IMG/VR virus record: IMGVR_UViG_3300030107_000806
Coordinates: 1 to 50,395 of that record
Length of the DNA: 50,395 bases
From: a virus
Strand: one strand, 5' to 3'
The notes beneath the pieces are model-generated. The model worked only from the letters and a program-made list of their open reading frames with translations. It was not told the DNA's origin and searched no databases. Shown here piece after piece: positions 25,684 to 31,121 of this stretch; positions within the stretch are counted from its first letter, which is position 1, and the number at the start of each line of letters is the position of its first letter. The translations under genes and the position numbers were made by a program.

Positions 25684-25835
25684 TTCTTTTTATCATCTGT
25701 AGCTAACAACCATTCTTTCTCTGCTCTACTCAATCTATTCTCAATGTCTGCTTGTTGTTGTTCTTTATATAATTGTATAGCTTCATTTAATAGTTTAGCA
25801 ATCTTTGTTAATTGCTGTAAAATTTTTTCTTCCAT
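25680..25835 (-). CDS. 51-residue helical protein
   Basis: A short frame starting ATG at 25835 with GAGGAG about 9 bases upstream. The sequence is one long amphipathic helix (MEEKILQQLTKIAKLLNEAI... then a Gln run and acidic/basic tail), consistent with a coiled-coil adaptor. It overlaps the polybasic peptide gene by ATGA, so the two proteins may be made in equal amounts and may interact. Confidence 0.65.
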   Translation of the reverse strand: MEEKILQQLTKIAKLLNEAIQLYKEQQQADIENRLSRAEKEWLLATDDKKK

Positions 25836-25845
25836 ATAATACTCC

Positions 25846-26085
25846 TCATATTGTCATTAGTATTCCGGTTAAGAATATAGCAAAGGCAACTGAATTAATA
25901 AATATCAATGCTCTATCATGCCATAAATAACCTACTACTAACCAACCAAATACACCTACCATGTGAAAGTATAAATTGATTGGTGTTATTTCTACTGCTG
26001 TTAATACCATACCAACAAGCAATATAAAACTACTGCACCATTTAATATACCAACTTAAATCATGTGTAGGTGTAATCTTTTTCAT
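25846..26085 (-). CDS. small three-helix membrane protein
   Basis: A 79-residue protein with hydrophobic segments at ~14-28, ~37-52 and ~60-78. The start (MKKITPTHDLSWYIKW) and the WHDRALIFINSVA motif match a small phage membrane family that I believe is DUF6552. It has its own perfect promoter at 26128-26100, so it is probably expressed strongly and early. Function unknown; a superinfection or membrane-takeover role is possible. Confidence 0.7.
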   Translation of the reverse strand: MKKITPTHDLSWYIKWCSSFILLVGMVLTAVEITPINLYFHMVGVFGWLVVGYLWHDRALIFINSVAFAIFLTGILMTI

Positions 26086-26099
26086 AACATACTCTTTCT

Positions 26100-26128
26100 A
26101 TTATAACATATTTATTCTGTTTTGTCAA
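26100..26128 (-). promoter_or_regulatory. perfect sigma-70 promoter before membrane gene
   Basis: Minus strand: TTGACA (26128-26123), 17 bases, TATAAT (26105-26100), TGT before the -10. The -35 box lies in the last codons of the upstream 91-residue gene. Confidence 0.85.
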
Positions 26129-26387
26129 GCAATTCTCTAGCAGAATAAGTATCAGTTAATATACTATCTAACTTTTCTCTTAAAGTATCTCTATTGTATC
26201 TACCTGCACCAACCATTATACATTTAGAATAACTTCTAATCAAATGAATTAAATCCATATCTAATATATTTATATACTCATCTTTAGATGTTGAGTAGTG
26301 GTCTGCTATATCATCATTATGCATATCACTAGGTGTTGCTCTCTTAGTAATAACTTGTTGTAGTTCTAATAGTTCTCTTACTTTCAT
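26112..26387 (-). CDS. hypothetical early protein
   Basis: A 91-residue, mainly helical protein starting MKVRELLELQQVITKRAT with a Cys-containing hydrophobic patch in the middle (SYSKCIMVGAGRYNRD). It ends inside the promoter of the membrane gene and begins 1 base after the previous stop. No family recognised. Confidence 0.65.
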   Translation of the reverse strand: MKVRELLELQQVITKRATPSDMHNDDIADHYSTSKDEYINILDMDLIHLIRSYSKCIMVGAGRYNRDTLREKLDSILTDTYSARELLDKTE

Positions 26388-26388
26388 T

Positions 26389-26580
26389 TTACTTTCCTTT
26401 CTTTACATACTCAGATACAATCTGCTCATCAGAATAACTATCTAAATATTTATCTGTATCTACATCTAAGATACTGTCGTCTTCTACTGGCACAAGAATT
26501 TCTTCGCCTTCCCAACCAATAGTAATCCAATAGTCTATATTGTTTTTCTTTTTCTTTTTAAATGTATTAAACTTTATCAT
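26389..26580 (-). CDS. hypothetical early acidic protein
   Basis: A 63-residue protein: KKKKK near the N-terminus, then an acidic C-terminal half (DDSILDVDTDKYLDSYSDEQ). It overlaps the preceding gene by 4 bases. Acidic small early phage proteins often inhibit host DNA-binding proteins by mimicry, but nothing specific is visible. Confidence 0.65.
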   Translation of the reverse strand: MIKFNTFKKKKKNNIDYWITIGWEGEEILVPVEDDSILDVDTDKYLDSYSDEQIVSEYVKKGK

Positions 26581-26876
26581 TTACTCCCCCTTAGTTGTTG
26601 TAGTATTTCTTTCATCAGTTTTGTTTTCCTTATACCTTTCCATAATTTATTATGAAACTTATAAGTCTTTTTATTTATGATACATTTTGCTGTATCTAAA
26701 TTCCAATTCTTTAAGTAAGCATACCTCATCTTTTCATTACTTAAATATAATCCTTTTCTAATTGCATTCAATTTTATTTTCTTATACTCCCCATCAATAT
26801 GATAGACACAATGAAAATATTTTTTGGATGACTTAACAAACCAAAGGTAAGTTCCACAATCAATTAGTTTCCACAT
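26577..26876 (-). CDS. hypothetical early basic protein
   Basis: A 99-residue Lys/Tyr/Trp-rich protein (start MWKLIDCGTYLWFVKSSKKYFHC) with a basic helical second half. It reads directly on from the gene before it (stop 27066-adjacent, start 26876) and overlaps the next by ATGA-type spacing. No family recognised. Confidence 0.6.
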   Translation of the reverse strand: MWKLIDCGTYLWFVKSSKKYFHCVYHIDGEYKKIKLNAIRKGLYLSNEKMRYAYLKNWNLDTAKCIINKKTYKFHNKLWKGIRKTKLMKEILQQLRGSK

Positions 26877-27068
26877 TTATTTTTTCCTTTCATAATATTC
26901 TAATGCTTTATTAAAGTCTTCATCATAATCTTTTATAACATCTTTAACTCTAGCAGTAATAAAATCTAATCTCTGTTGTGGTAAATGATAATTTTTTTTA
27001 TTTCCCATTTCATCATTACTCTTAACAATCACTCGTAGTCTATCAATATATTTATCTGCATTTAACAT
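26877..27068 (-). CDS. hypothetical early protein
   Basis: A 63-residue helical protein (MLNADKYIDRLRVIVKSND...). It begins 3 bases after the stop of the 47-residue gene and ends one base before the next start. Composition is normal for this phage; family unknown. Confidence 0.6.
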   Translation of the reverse strand: MLNADKYIDRLRVIVKSNDEMGNKKNYHLPQQRLDFITARVKDVIKDYDEDFNKALEYYERKK

Positions 27069-27071
27069 TCA

Positions 27072-27215
27072 TTACTCCTCTTTAAATAATTTTTTAACAA
27101 ATTCTATTAACTCTAAAAATTCTTGGTTAGGTGTCAGCTCTGCACTATCCCAATCAACATTAGAATTAATTTCTAAAGCATTAATAATTTCTCGTTCCAT
27201 ATCTTTATTGTTCAT
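27072..27215 (-). CDS. 47-residue acidic early protein
   Basis: A short frame from ATG at 27215 with AAGGA about 9 bases upstream. The protein is acidic and helical (MNNKDMEREIINALEINSN to FVKKLFKEE). It fills the gap between two genes, with GAGGAG at its end serving as the ribosome site for the next gene. Function unknown. Confidence 0.6.
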   Translation of the reverse strand: MNNKDMEREIINALEINSNVDWDSAELTPNQEFLELIEFVKKLFKEE

Positions 27216-27237
27216 AATAATTATCCTTATATATCAA

Positions 27238-27513
27238 TTAGTTAAAGCGATACACACTACGAGTACCACTCCCCCCAACATACCCAATATCAAATTCTAA
27301 TCTACCAAGTATGCCTTCGTCAGTCGTCACATCAAACTCTGGGTGCATAGGTAAGTCTTCATCATTAAAAAATTCATCAAACTTTTCTTTCAATGCGTCA
27401 ACACCTACATTACCTCGTATGATTTCATAAATTATTTCTTGTTCTTCTTCAGAAAAATATTCGTTGTAAAATTCTGCAACATTTTCTCTCCAATTATATA
27501 ATGCGTCATCCAT
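27238..27513 (-). CDS. hypothetical acidic early protein
   Basis: A 91-residue acidic protein (AEFYNEYFSEEEQEIIYEII) whose C-terminus turns Gly/Ser/Arg-rich and beta-like (DIGYVGGSGTRSVYRF). It overlaps the preceding gene by 8 bases. No family recognised; the acidity fits a DNA-mimic or inhibitor, which is speculation. Confidence 0.65.
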   Translation of the reverse strand: MDDALYNWRENVAEFYNEYFSEEEQEIIYEIIRGNVGVDALKEKFDEFFNDEDLPMHPEFDVTTDEGILGRLEFDIGYVGGSGTRSVYRFN

Positions 27514-27715
27514 TTTTATGCTCCCTTATTATATCATCAACATGAACACCGCCCATTTCATCAAAGAAACCTGCGTCTGTTCCTCGTACATCCATGAGAA
27601 CGATTGTCTTATACCCTCGCCCTTGTCTTGCACTCTCAATTAACTTTGCTCTTATATCATAACCAAAATTATTTATGATATACCAACTGTCTTTAACTAA
27701 TTCACTTGCTTTCAT
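27506..27715 (-). CDS. hypothetical early protein, beta-rich
   Basis: A 69-residue protein with alternating hydrophobic strands (SWYIINNFGYDIRAKLI, GYKTIVLMDVRG), suggesting a small beta domain. Its start lies inside the end of the 51-residue gene and its end overlaps the next gene, a tight translational chain. Family unknown. Confidence 0.65.
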   Translation of the reverse strand: MKASELVKDSWYIINNFGYDIRAKLIESARQGRGYKTIVLMDVRGTDAGFFDEMGGVHVDDIIREHKNG

Positions 27716-27857
27716 TTTCTTCTCTCCATTTCTCTATGTGTTGCTCGTTTGTTGAATCGTCAATGTAATAAGTGTACCCATTTAAATTAATATAGACAGC
27801 ATTATCATCAACAACATCTATTTTCATATTTCCAATACCTATTTCAGTTCGTTCCAT
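27702..27857 (-). CDS. 51-residue early protein
   Basis: A short frame, ATG at 27857 with GGAG about 10 bases upstream. The protein reads MERTEIGIGNMKIDVVDDNA then NLNGYTYYIDD and a charged helix, consistent with a small beta hairpin plus helix. It overlaps the next gene by 14 bases. Family unknown. Confidence 0.6.
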   Translation of the reverse strand: MERTEIGIGNMKIDVVDDNAVYINLNGYTYYIDDSTNEQHIEKWREENESK

Positions 27858-27868
27858 ATTATTTACTC

Positions 27869-28075
27869 CTATCTAAACAAATCATTAACTTGTTCGATTG
27901 CTAAGTTTGTTCTACATTCTTGGTTATAATAATCTGTTATATCTTTTTCAGATACAATATAATCATAACCTCTTATATTTATTTTAGTTCCAACATTCTC
28001 TTTAATGTTTTCTTCTAAAGTTCCCTCGAATATTAACTCTCTAATACTCAAGTCTAAATCACTCATAGCACCCAT
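27869..28075 (-). CDS. hypothetical early protein after operator-promoter
   Basis: A 68-residue protein starting MGAMSDLDLSIRELIFEG. I chose the ATG at 28075 because AGGAG lies ~10 bases upstream, and because an in-frame Met at 28123 falls inside the promoter boxes and would be ahead of the transcription start. First gene of the sub-operon driven from 28131-28103. Family unknown. Confidence 0.65.
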   Translation of the reverse strand: MGAMSDLDLSIRELIFEGTLEENIKENVGTKINIRGYDYIVSEKDITDYYNQECRTNLAIEQVNDLFR

Positions 28076-28100
28076 AATTTTTTCTCCTGTTAGTTTATAT

Positions 28101-28148
28101 ATACTATAACATTGTGTCAACATTATGTCAACACAATGTTTATAGTAT
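28101..28148. promoter_or_regulatory. 48-base near-palindrome, operator candidate
   Basis: The left arm 28101-28116 (ATACTATAACATTGTG) is inverted at 28132-28148 with one extra A; the centre holds two copies of GTCAACA/TGTTGAC-type sequence. The whole promoter lies inside the palindrome, so a dimeric repressor bound here would block RNA polymerase. Confidence 0.6.
28103..28131 (-). promoter_or_regulatory. sigma-70 promoter inside a long palindrome
   Basis: Minus strand: TTGACA (28131-28126), 17 bases, TATAGT (28108-28103), with TGT ahead of the -10. A second TTGACA lies within the spacer. Confidence 0.78.
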
Positions 28149-28169
28149 GATTTATTTTTTTTATAGTGC

Positions 28170-28229
28170 AGTCGTTTTACTAAACACTAACCTCACGACT
28201 TTCCCTCGCAGTATTTCTACTGGGTGTTT
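28170..28229 (-). other. candidate pseudoknotted RNA element
   Basis: On the minus strand, between a gene stop and the palindromic promoter: AAACAC (28229-28224) can pair with GTGTTT (28187-28182), and AGTCGT (28200-28195) with ACGACT (28175-28170), in crossed order. A hairpin CAGTA-GAAA-TACTG (28222-28209) is nested between. It could be a 3' end structure of the preceding mRNA or a small control RNA. No known class is recognised. Confidence 0.4.
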
Positions 28230-28232
28230 GGG

Positions 28233-28949
28233 TTATACACTTTCCAAGACAAAGCCACTATAATCTTTTATAGCTTTTCCCTTTGCCTTTAGTCCACAGA
28301 TAACATTACTATCATCTGTAAATCTTAAATCACTTTCATCTGCATTGATAACTTTATAACTCTTATAAGTATCCGGTAATTCATGCCTAAATACAGCACT
28401 TATATTTCCACCTTTACTTAATATATCAAATGCTTCTCTTATATTATCCTCATTTAAACTATATGTCAAGTGATAATTGCTAGGTAATTGTCCATTAACA
28501 TACTTAACAGCCCTCTTATAGACCTTAGTATAATCATAGAATTGTATGTGAGGAAACTCCTCAAATATTCCTGTTGTTTCCCATGCAATATCAGATGTGC
28601 CATTTAGTCGCACACATGGTATTAGTTCTTTTTTCTTAGCATAATTAATAAAGTTATTTATTTCTCTTTTTAATTGTGTCAAGAATGTGTCTCTCTCCTG
28701 TATAAACCACCTTGTTTTATTGATACGCCCTAACTGTACATTACTAAATGCACCATGACCGGCTGTATTTAAACAAGAACTTTTACAACCATTACTTGCC
28801 ATTGGACATACATTAAACCCAGACAAATCACTAGGAGCAAGGTATAAAATCGCTGTCATATACCCATATTTCTGACCCTTAATTGTCTTAGCGTTCTTGT
28901 CAATGTTTAATAACTTTTTAGATTTAATAAACTCTAATTGTTTTACCAT
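28233..28949 (-). CDS. GP88-like phage protein with Cys motif
   Basis: A 238-residue protein. Residues ~36-60 hold SGFNVCPMASNGCKSSCLNTAG, then NVQLGRINKTRWF, and later IPCVRLNGTSDIAWE. This layout (Cys cluster, N..R..R, then an R-L/S-G-x-x-D strand) matches the phage gene-product-88 type family, whose function is not established; Cys spacing suggests metal or Fe-S binding. It is the largest protein of the early cluster. A hairpin lies 25 bases upstream of the start. Confidence 0.65.
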   Translation of the reverse strand: MVKQLEFIKSKKLLNIDKNAKTIKGQKYGYMTAILYLAPSDLSGFNVCPMASNGCKSSCLNTAGHGAFSNVQLGRINKTRWFIQERDTFLTQLKREINNFINYAKKKELIPCVRLNGTSDIAWETTGIFEEFPHIQFYDYTKVYKRAVKYVNGQLPSNYHLTYSLNEDNIREAFDILSKGGNISAVFRHELPDTYKSYKVINADESDLRFTDDSNVICGLKAKGKAIKDYSGFVLESV

Positions 28950-28973
28950 ATTATTAACTCCTTGTCAAGTAAA

Positions 28974-29010
28974 ATATAGCAAGTCATAACCCATTCATAA
29001 CTTGCTATAT
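28974..29010 (-). terminator. 11-bp hairpin in leader of GP88-like gene
   Basis: ATATAGCAAGT at 28974-28984 is perfectly inverted at 29000-29010 around a 15-base loop. On the minus strand ATTTTACTT follows, so it could be a weak terminator of the upstream gene or a translation-control hairpin; on the plus strand CTTTTTATAT follows. Confidence 0.5.
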
Positions 29011-29020
29011 CTTTTTATAT

Positions 29021-29047
29021 ATTATATCTTATTGTTGTATAAGTCAA
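29021..29047 (-). promoter_or_regulatory. possible weak promoter before GP88-like gene
   Basis: Minus strand TTGACT (29047-29042) and TATAAT (29026-29021), but the spacer is only 15 bases, unlike the 17 seen elsewhere. It overlaps the 3' end of the upstream gene. Confidence 0.4.
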
Positions 29048-29276
29048 GCGAATAATCGTTTATTCTTATACCACTTCGTCTATAATAGTTAGGATAGTAC
29101 CAAGTTTTTAAACCCTTACTAACTCTTATAAAACCCTCATTAGATTTACCACCACTTGTAATGTCTATTGAGTACCCATTATTCTTTTCTAAATTTTCTC
29201 TATATCTTGTAGGTTTAATTCCTTTTAATTGAAAATCTACAAAATGATAGAAATATACTTTAATAAAATTCCACAT
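29022..29276 (-). CDS. hypothetical early protein, Tyr-rich
   Basis: An 84-residue protein with an aromatic start (MWNFIKVYFYHFVDF) and a Tyr/Arg/Asn-rich second half. It has its own promoter at 29327-29299 and a GGAGTAAAATT ribosome site. Family unknown. Confidence 0.6.
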   Translation of the reverse strand: MWNFIKVYFYHFVDFQLKGIKPTRYRENLEKNNGYSIDITSGGKSNEGFIRVSKGLKTWYYPNYYRRSGIRINDYSLDLYNNKI

Positions 29277-29298
29277 AATTTTACTCCTTTTATTATGT

Positions 29299-29327
29299 TA
29301 TATCATATTCCTAACACCATGTCAAGA
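29299..29327 (-). promoter_or_regulatory. sigma-70 promoter of the Tyr-rich early gene
   Basis: Minus strand: TTGACA (29327-29322), 17 bases, TATAAC (29304-29299) with TGA before the -10. It sits between the stop of the 75-residue gene and the next start. Confidence 0.75.
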
Positions 29328-29328
29328 A

Positions 29329-29556
29329 TTATAATCTCGTAAATAGTTTTAAATGTGCATTGTTTGTTTGTTCAGCATATAATTTTATTGTTTTTCTTAT
29401 CTCTTTATTAAGATATTTTACTATGTCAATATCTTTTTTAGGATATATAATACATATATCTCTACCGGTTAATTTACACCAATAATCCAAACACTTTTCT
29501 TGCTCTTTTATATCGTAAAATTCAACTAATCTTTTTTCAAATTCTTTTTTATTCAT
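29329..29556 (-). CDS. hypothetical early protein
   Basis: A 75-residue protein of mixed alpha/beta character (KKEFEKRLVEFYDIKEQEKC ... RDICIIYPKKDIDIVKYL). It follows the 61-residue gene by 17 bases with an AAAGGA ribosome site. Family unknown. Confidence 0.6.
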   Translation of the reverse strand: MNKKEFEKRLVEFYDIKEQEKCLDYWCKLTGRDICIIYPKKDIDIVKYLNKEIRKTIKLYAEQTNNAHLKLFTRL

Positions 29557-29573
29557 ATTATTTTATCCTTTAT

Positions 29574-29759
29574 TTAAAGTTTTTTTAAACCAAATTCTAT
29601 TCTTGGATTATCACTATAAATCATAGATGTATCTATTTCACCTATCCATTTAATAGGAATATCCTTATTACTGTCATAATTATTATTTACTAACATAAAT
29701 AAACATTCTAAATTTTCGTCATAATTTTTTAAATCTTTTATTAATTTTTTAATTTTCAT
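29574..29759 (-). CDS. hypothetical early protein
   Basis: A 61-residue protein (MKIKKLIKDLKNYDENLECLFMLVNN), charged helix followed by short strands. Its start overlaps the preceding gene by 4 bases (ATGA-type) and it also has its own promoter within that gene. Family unknown. Confidence 0.6.
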   Translation of the reverse strand: MKIKKLIKDLKNYDENLECLFMLVNNNYDSNKDIPIKWIGEIDTSMIYSDNPRIEFGLKKL

Positions 29760-29977
29760 ATTATTTTAACTCCTACTATTTTATACTCTATTTTCTTAAA
29801 ATTGTCAAGTATTTTTACATAACTAATTTTATGTAATTTCTTGGCGGTCTTATTAAATCTTGCTATCCAATTTCTAGCGTCATACTCATTATTAAATCTT
29901 TTAATATAAGTATTTGATTTGTCTATATATTCTACTTTGTTTTTAGGTTCAGTCCATAATTCATAATCATAATTCAT
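29756..29977 (-). CDS. hypothetical early protein
   Basis: A 73-residue protein beginning MNYDYELWTEPKNKVEYI, with Tyr/Asn/Lys-rich composition and a central RFNNEYDARNWIARFNK helix reminiscent of small phage DNA- or RNA-binding folds, which is weak evidence. GGAG lies ~10 bases before the ATG; it has its own promoter. Its 3' end houses the next promoter. Confidence 0.6.
   Translation of the reverse strand: MNYDYELWTEPKNKVEYIDKSNTYIKRFNNEYDARNWIARFNKTAKKLHKISYVKILDNFKKIEYKIVGVKII
29780..29808 (-). promoter_or_regulatory. sigma-70 promoter of the 61-residue early gene
   Basis: Minus strand: TTGACA (29808-29803), 17 bases, TATAAA (29785-29780). It lies in the 3' coding end of the upstream gene. 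Confidence 0.75.
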
Positions 29978-30003
29978 AATTTTACTCCATTTATTATAAT
30001 TCC

Positions 30004-30032
30004 TTTATAACATAACTTATTTACATTGTCAA
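30004..30032 (-). promoter_or_regulatory. sigma-70 promoter of the 73-residue early gene
   Basis: Minus strand: TTGACA (30032-30027), 17 bases, TATAAA (30009-30004), TGT before the -10. It lies in the gap between two genes. Confidence 0.77.
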
Positions 30033-30049
30033 GAATTATTTTTAATTAT

Positions 30050-30268
30050 TTATGCATACATAGTTTTTTTAGTTTTTCCACCTCTAAAAGAAAATCCATT
30101 ATACGCACTTGAAATTCCATAAGAGCTATTTAGCTGTAATTTTGTCAAGTTTTCAAATTCTTTTAGTAATTTGCTTTTTGGTTTAAATATAACTTTTTTA
30201 TATGGTATTGTTGCTTTTATATAAGTTATTTTAAAATCTTTATGTTTTACAGTTCTATTATATTTCAT
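30050..30268 (-). CDS. hypothetical early basic protein
   Basis: A 72-residue strongly basic protein (HKDFKITYIKATIPYKKVIFKPK ... GKTKKTMYA) of beta-like pattern. It has its own promoter with a palindrome. Could bind nucleic acid; family unknown. Confidence 0.6.
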   Translation of the reverse strand: MKYNRTVKHKDFKITYIKATIPYKKVIFKPKSKLLKEFENLTKLQLNSSYGISSAYNGFSFRGGKTKKTMYA

Positions 30269-30294
30269 AATTTAATTCCTTTTTATATAAACCC

Positions 30295-30323
30295 TTTATA
30301 CCATATTATATAAAGGGTGTCAA
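30295..30323 (-). promoter_or_regulatory. sigma-70 promoter with inverted repeat
   Basis: Minus strand: TTGACA (30323-30318), 17 bases, TATAAA (30300-30295), TGG before the -10. ACCCTTTATA (30291-30300) is perfectly inverted at 30309-30318, covering the -10 and most of the spacer, a likely operator. Confidence 0.77.
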
Positions 30324-30334
30324 GTTTTTTTTAT

Positions 30335-30526
30335 TTATATTGCTCTTTTTTTATCGTGGGTATTTCTAACATATTGTCTAAATTTAAATTCATCAAATCT
30401 TGAATTGTCATTTATAAATATATCAATTAATCCATTTAATAAGTTATTTGGTGTAAATTGCTCATTATCATTTTTTTCTAATTTTATTAATAAATCAGCA
30501 AATTTAATATAATCTTTTTTAGTCAT
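30335..30526 (-). CDS. hypothetical first early protein
   Basis: A 63-residue helical protein (MTKKDYIKFADLLIKLEKND...). It is the first gene leftward of the divergent control region, behind an extended -10 element, and so is a candidate for the earliest-made takeover protein. Family unknown. Confidence 0.6.
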   Translation of the reverse strand: MTKKDYIKFADLLIKLEKNDNEQFTPNNLLNGLIDIFINDNSRFDEFKFRQYVRNTHDKKRAI

Positions 30527-30554
30527 AATATTTTTTCCTTTTGTTTATAAGCCC

Positions 30555-30563
30555 ATTATACCA
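30555..30563 (-). promoter_or_regulatory. extended -10 promoter of first early gene
   Basis: On the minus strand TGGTATAAT (30563-30555) is a perfect extended -10; no good -35 lies at 16-18 bases. It is 29 bases upstream of the start of the first early gene. Confidence 0.6.
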
Positions 30564-30705
30564 CAGATTTTATTTGAATTATGTTCAAATTGTGATTTAT
30601 TTGAAAATAATTTTAAATATAAATAAATTTAAATAATTAATTAAATTTTGTTAGATATAGCAAGGAATTTTTAAACTGTCAGATTGTGTAAGATATATTT
30701 ATTAA

Positions 30706-30794
30706 TCTTTACAAATCTTTACAAGCTGTCAACTAGAATTATGTAAATCTGTAAAGTCTGTAAAGTTCTGTAAAGTTTGTAATATTCTGTAATG
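30706..30794. repeat. iteron-like array of CTTTACA/TGTAAAG
   Basis: TCTTTACAA at 30706 and 30716, then TCTGTAAAG at 30748, 30757 and 30767 and a variant TCTGTAATG at 30786. The second set is the inverted form of the first, with 9-10 base spacing. It lies in the non-coding control region between the diverging operons. It fits binding sites for an initiator or regulator, and an origin of replication is possible. Confidence 0.65.
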
Positions 30795-30808
30795 TTATAA
30801 TATAACAT
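30792..30808. repeat. 17-base palindrome beside the array
   Basis: ATGTTATAATATAACAT is an odd-centred perfect palindrome directly next to the last repeat. It contains a TGTTATAAT extended -10 on the plus strand, so it may be an operator, a promoter element or a melting site. Confidence 0.5.
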
Positions 30809-30813
30809 ATTAA

Positions 30814-30845
30814 GGGCTGGGCAGGTGGCATGGCGGGTGGGATGG
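30814..30845 (+). other. G-rich block, possible G-quadruplex
   Basis: Four GGG runs (30814, 30819, 30835, 30839) and four GG runs occur within 32 bases, with almost no C or A between them, in otherwise very AT-rich DNA. It follows the iteron-like array immediately. Such a strand could fold into a G-quadruplex or serve as a primer or packaging signal. Confidence 0.55.
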
Positions 30846-30916
30846 CGTTATATATCTTACTCATACAAAATTAGCCAATTAGAGTGTCAACCAGATAGGT
30901 CGGGGGTAAATAGAAA

Positions 30917-31027
30917 TAAAAAAAGCCCTGTCGGATTATGACAGAGCTTGTAAAAACTATATAGTAATAAAATAAATATAAATAAATCTATACCTGTGTA
31001 TTAGGTGTTAGAACCCCCGGAGGGTAT
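30917..31027 (-). ncRNA. candidate ~111-nt small RNA or attenuated leader
   Basis: A minus-strand promoter (31061-31034) predicts a start near 31027, and a strong intrinsic terminator ends the transcript near 30917, well before the first early gene. The stretch has no open frame of note. It starts with a CCCUCC-GGGGG hairpin-prone segment and an ACCU/AGGU hairpin, then an AU-rich linker. It may be a regulatory RNA or a leader whose terminator is overcome by antitermination. Confidence 0.6.
30918..30949 (-). terminator. strong rho-independent terminator, leftward
   Basis: On the minus strand AAGCTCTGTC (30949-30940) pairs with GACAGGGCTT (30932-30923), 10 bp with one G-T wobble and a 7-base loop, followed by a T run (7 T counting the stem end). 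Confidence 0.85.
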
Positions 31028-31033
31028 ACTTAT

Positions 31034-31061
31034 ATTATACACCTCTATGCAGATTTGTCAA
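31034..31061 (-). promoter_or_regulatory. leftward divergent sigma-70 promoter
   Basis: Minus strand: TTGACA (31061-31056), 16-base spacer ending AGGTG, TATAAT (31039-31034). Its -35 is only 13 bases from the -35 of the rightward promoter, so the two may compete or share a regulator. Confidence 0.8.
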
Positions 31062-31074
31062 TAGAAAAAACTAC

Positions 31075-31103
31075 TTGACAAAAGTGTCAACTAGGTGTAT
31101 AAT
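31075..31103 (+). promoter_or_regulatory. rightward divergent sigma-70 promoter
   Basis: TTGACA (31075-31080), 17-base spacer ending AGGTG, TATAAT (31098-31103). TTGACA and a following TGTCAA (31085-31090) form an inverted repeat around the -35. It drives the packaging genes. Confidence 0.87.
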
Positions 31104-31121
31104 AGTATTAGGGAGGAAAAA

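Noticed and set aside
28076-28123. Longer start for the early gene at 28075.
   Set aside because: The extra codons coincide with promoter boxes upstream of the predicted transcription start.
28170-28229. HDV-like self-cleaving ribozyme.
   Set aside because: The nested hairpin lies between the first two strands instead of after the second, so the helix order does not match the HDV fold.
24257-31121. CRISPR array or tRNA genes in the two long non-coding stretches.
   Set aside because: No regular repeat-spacer pattern and no cloverleaf with a T-arm GGTTCGAAT-type sequence was seen.
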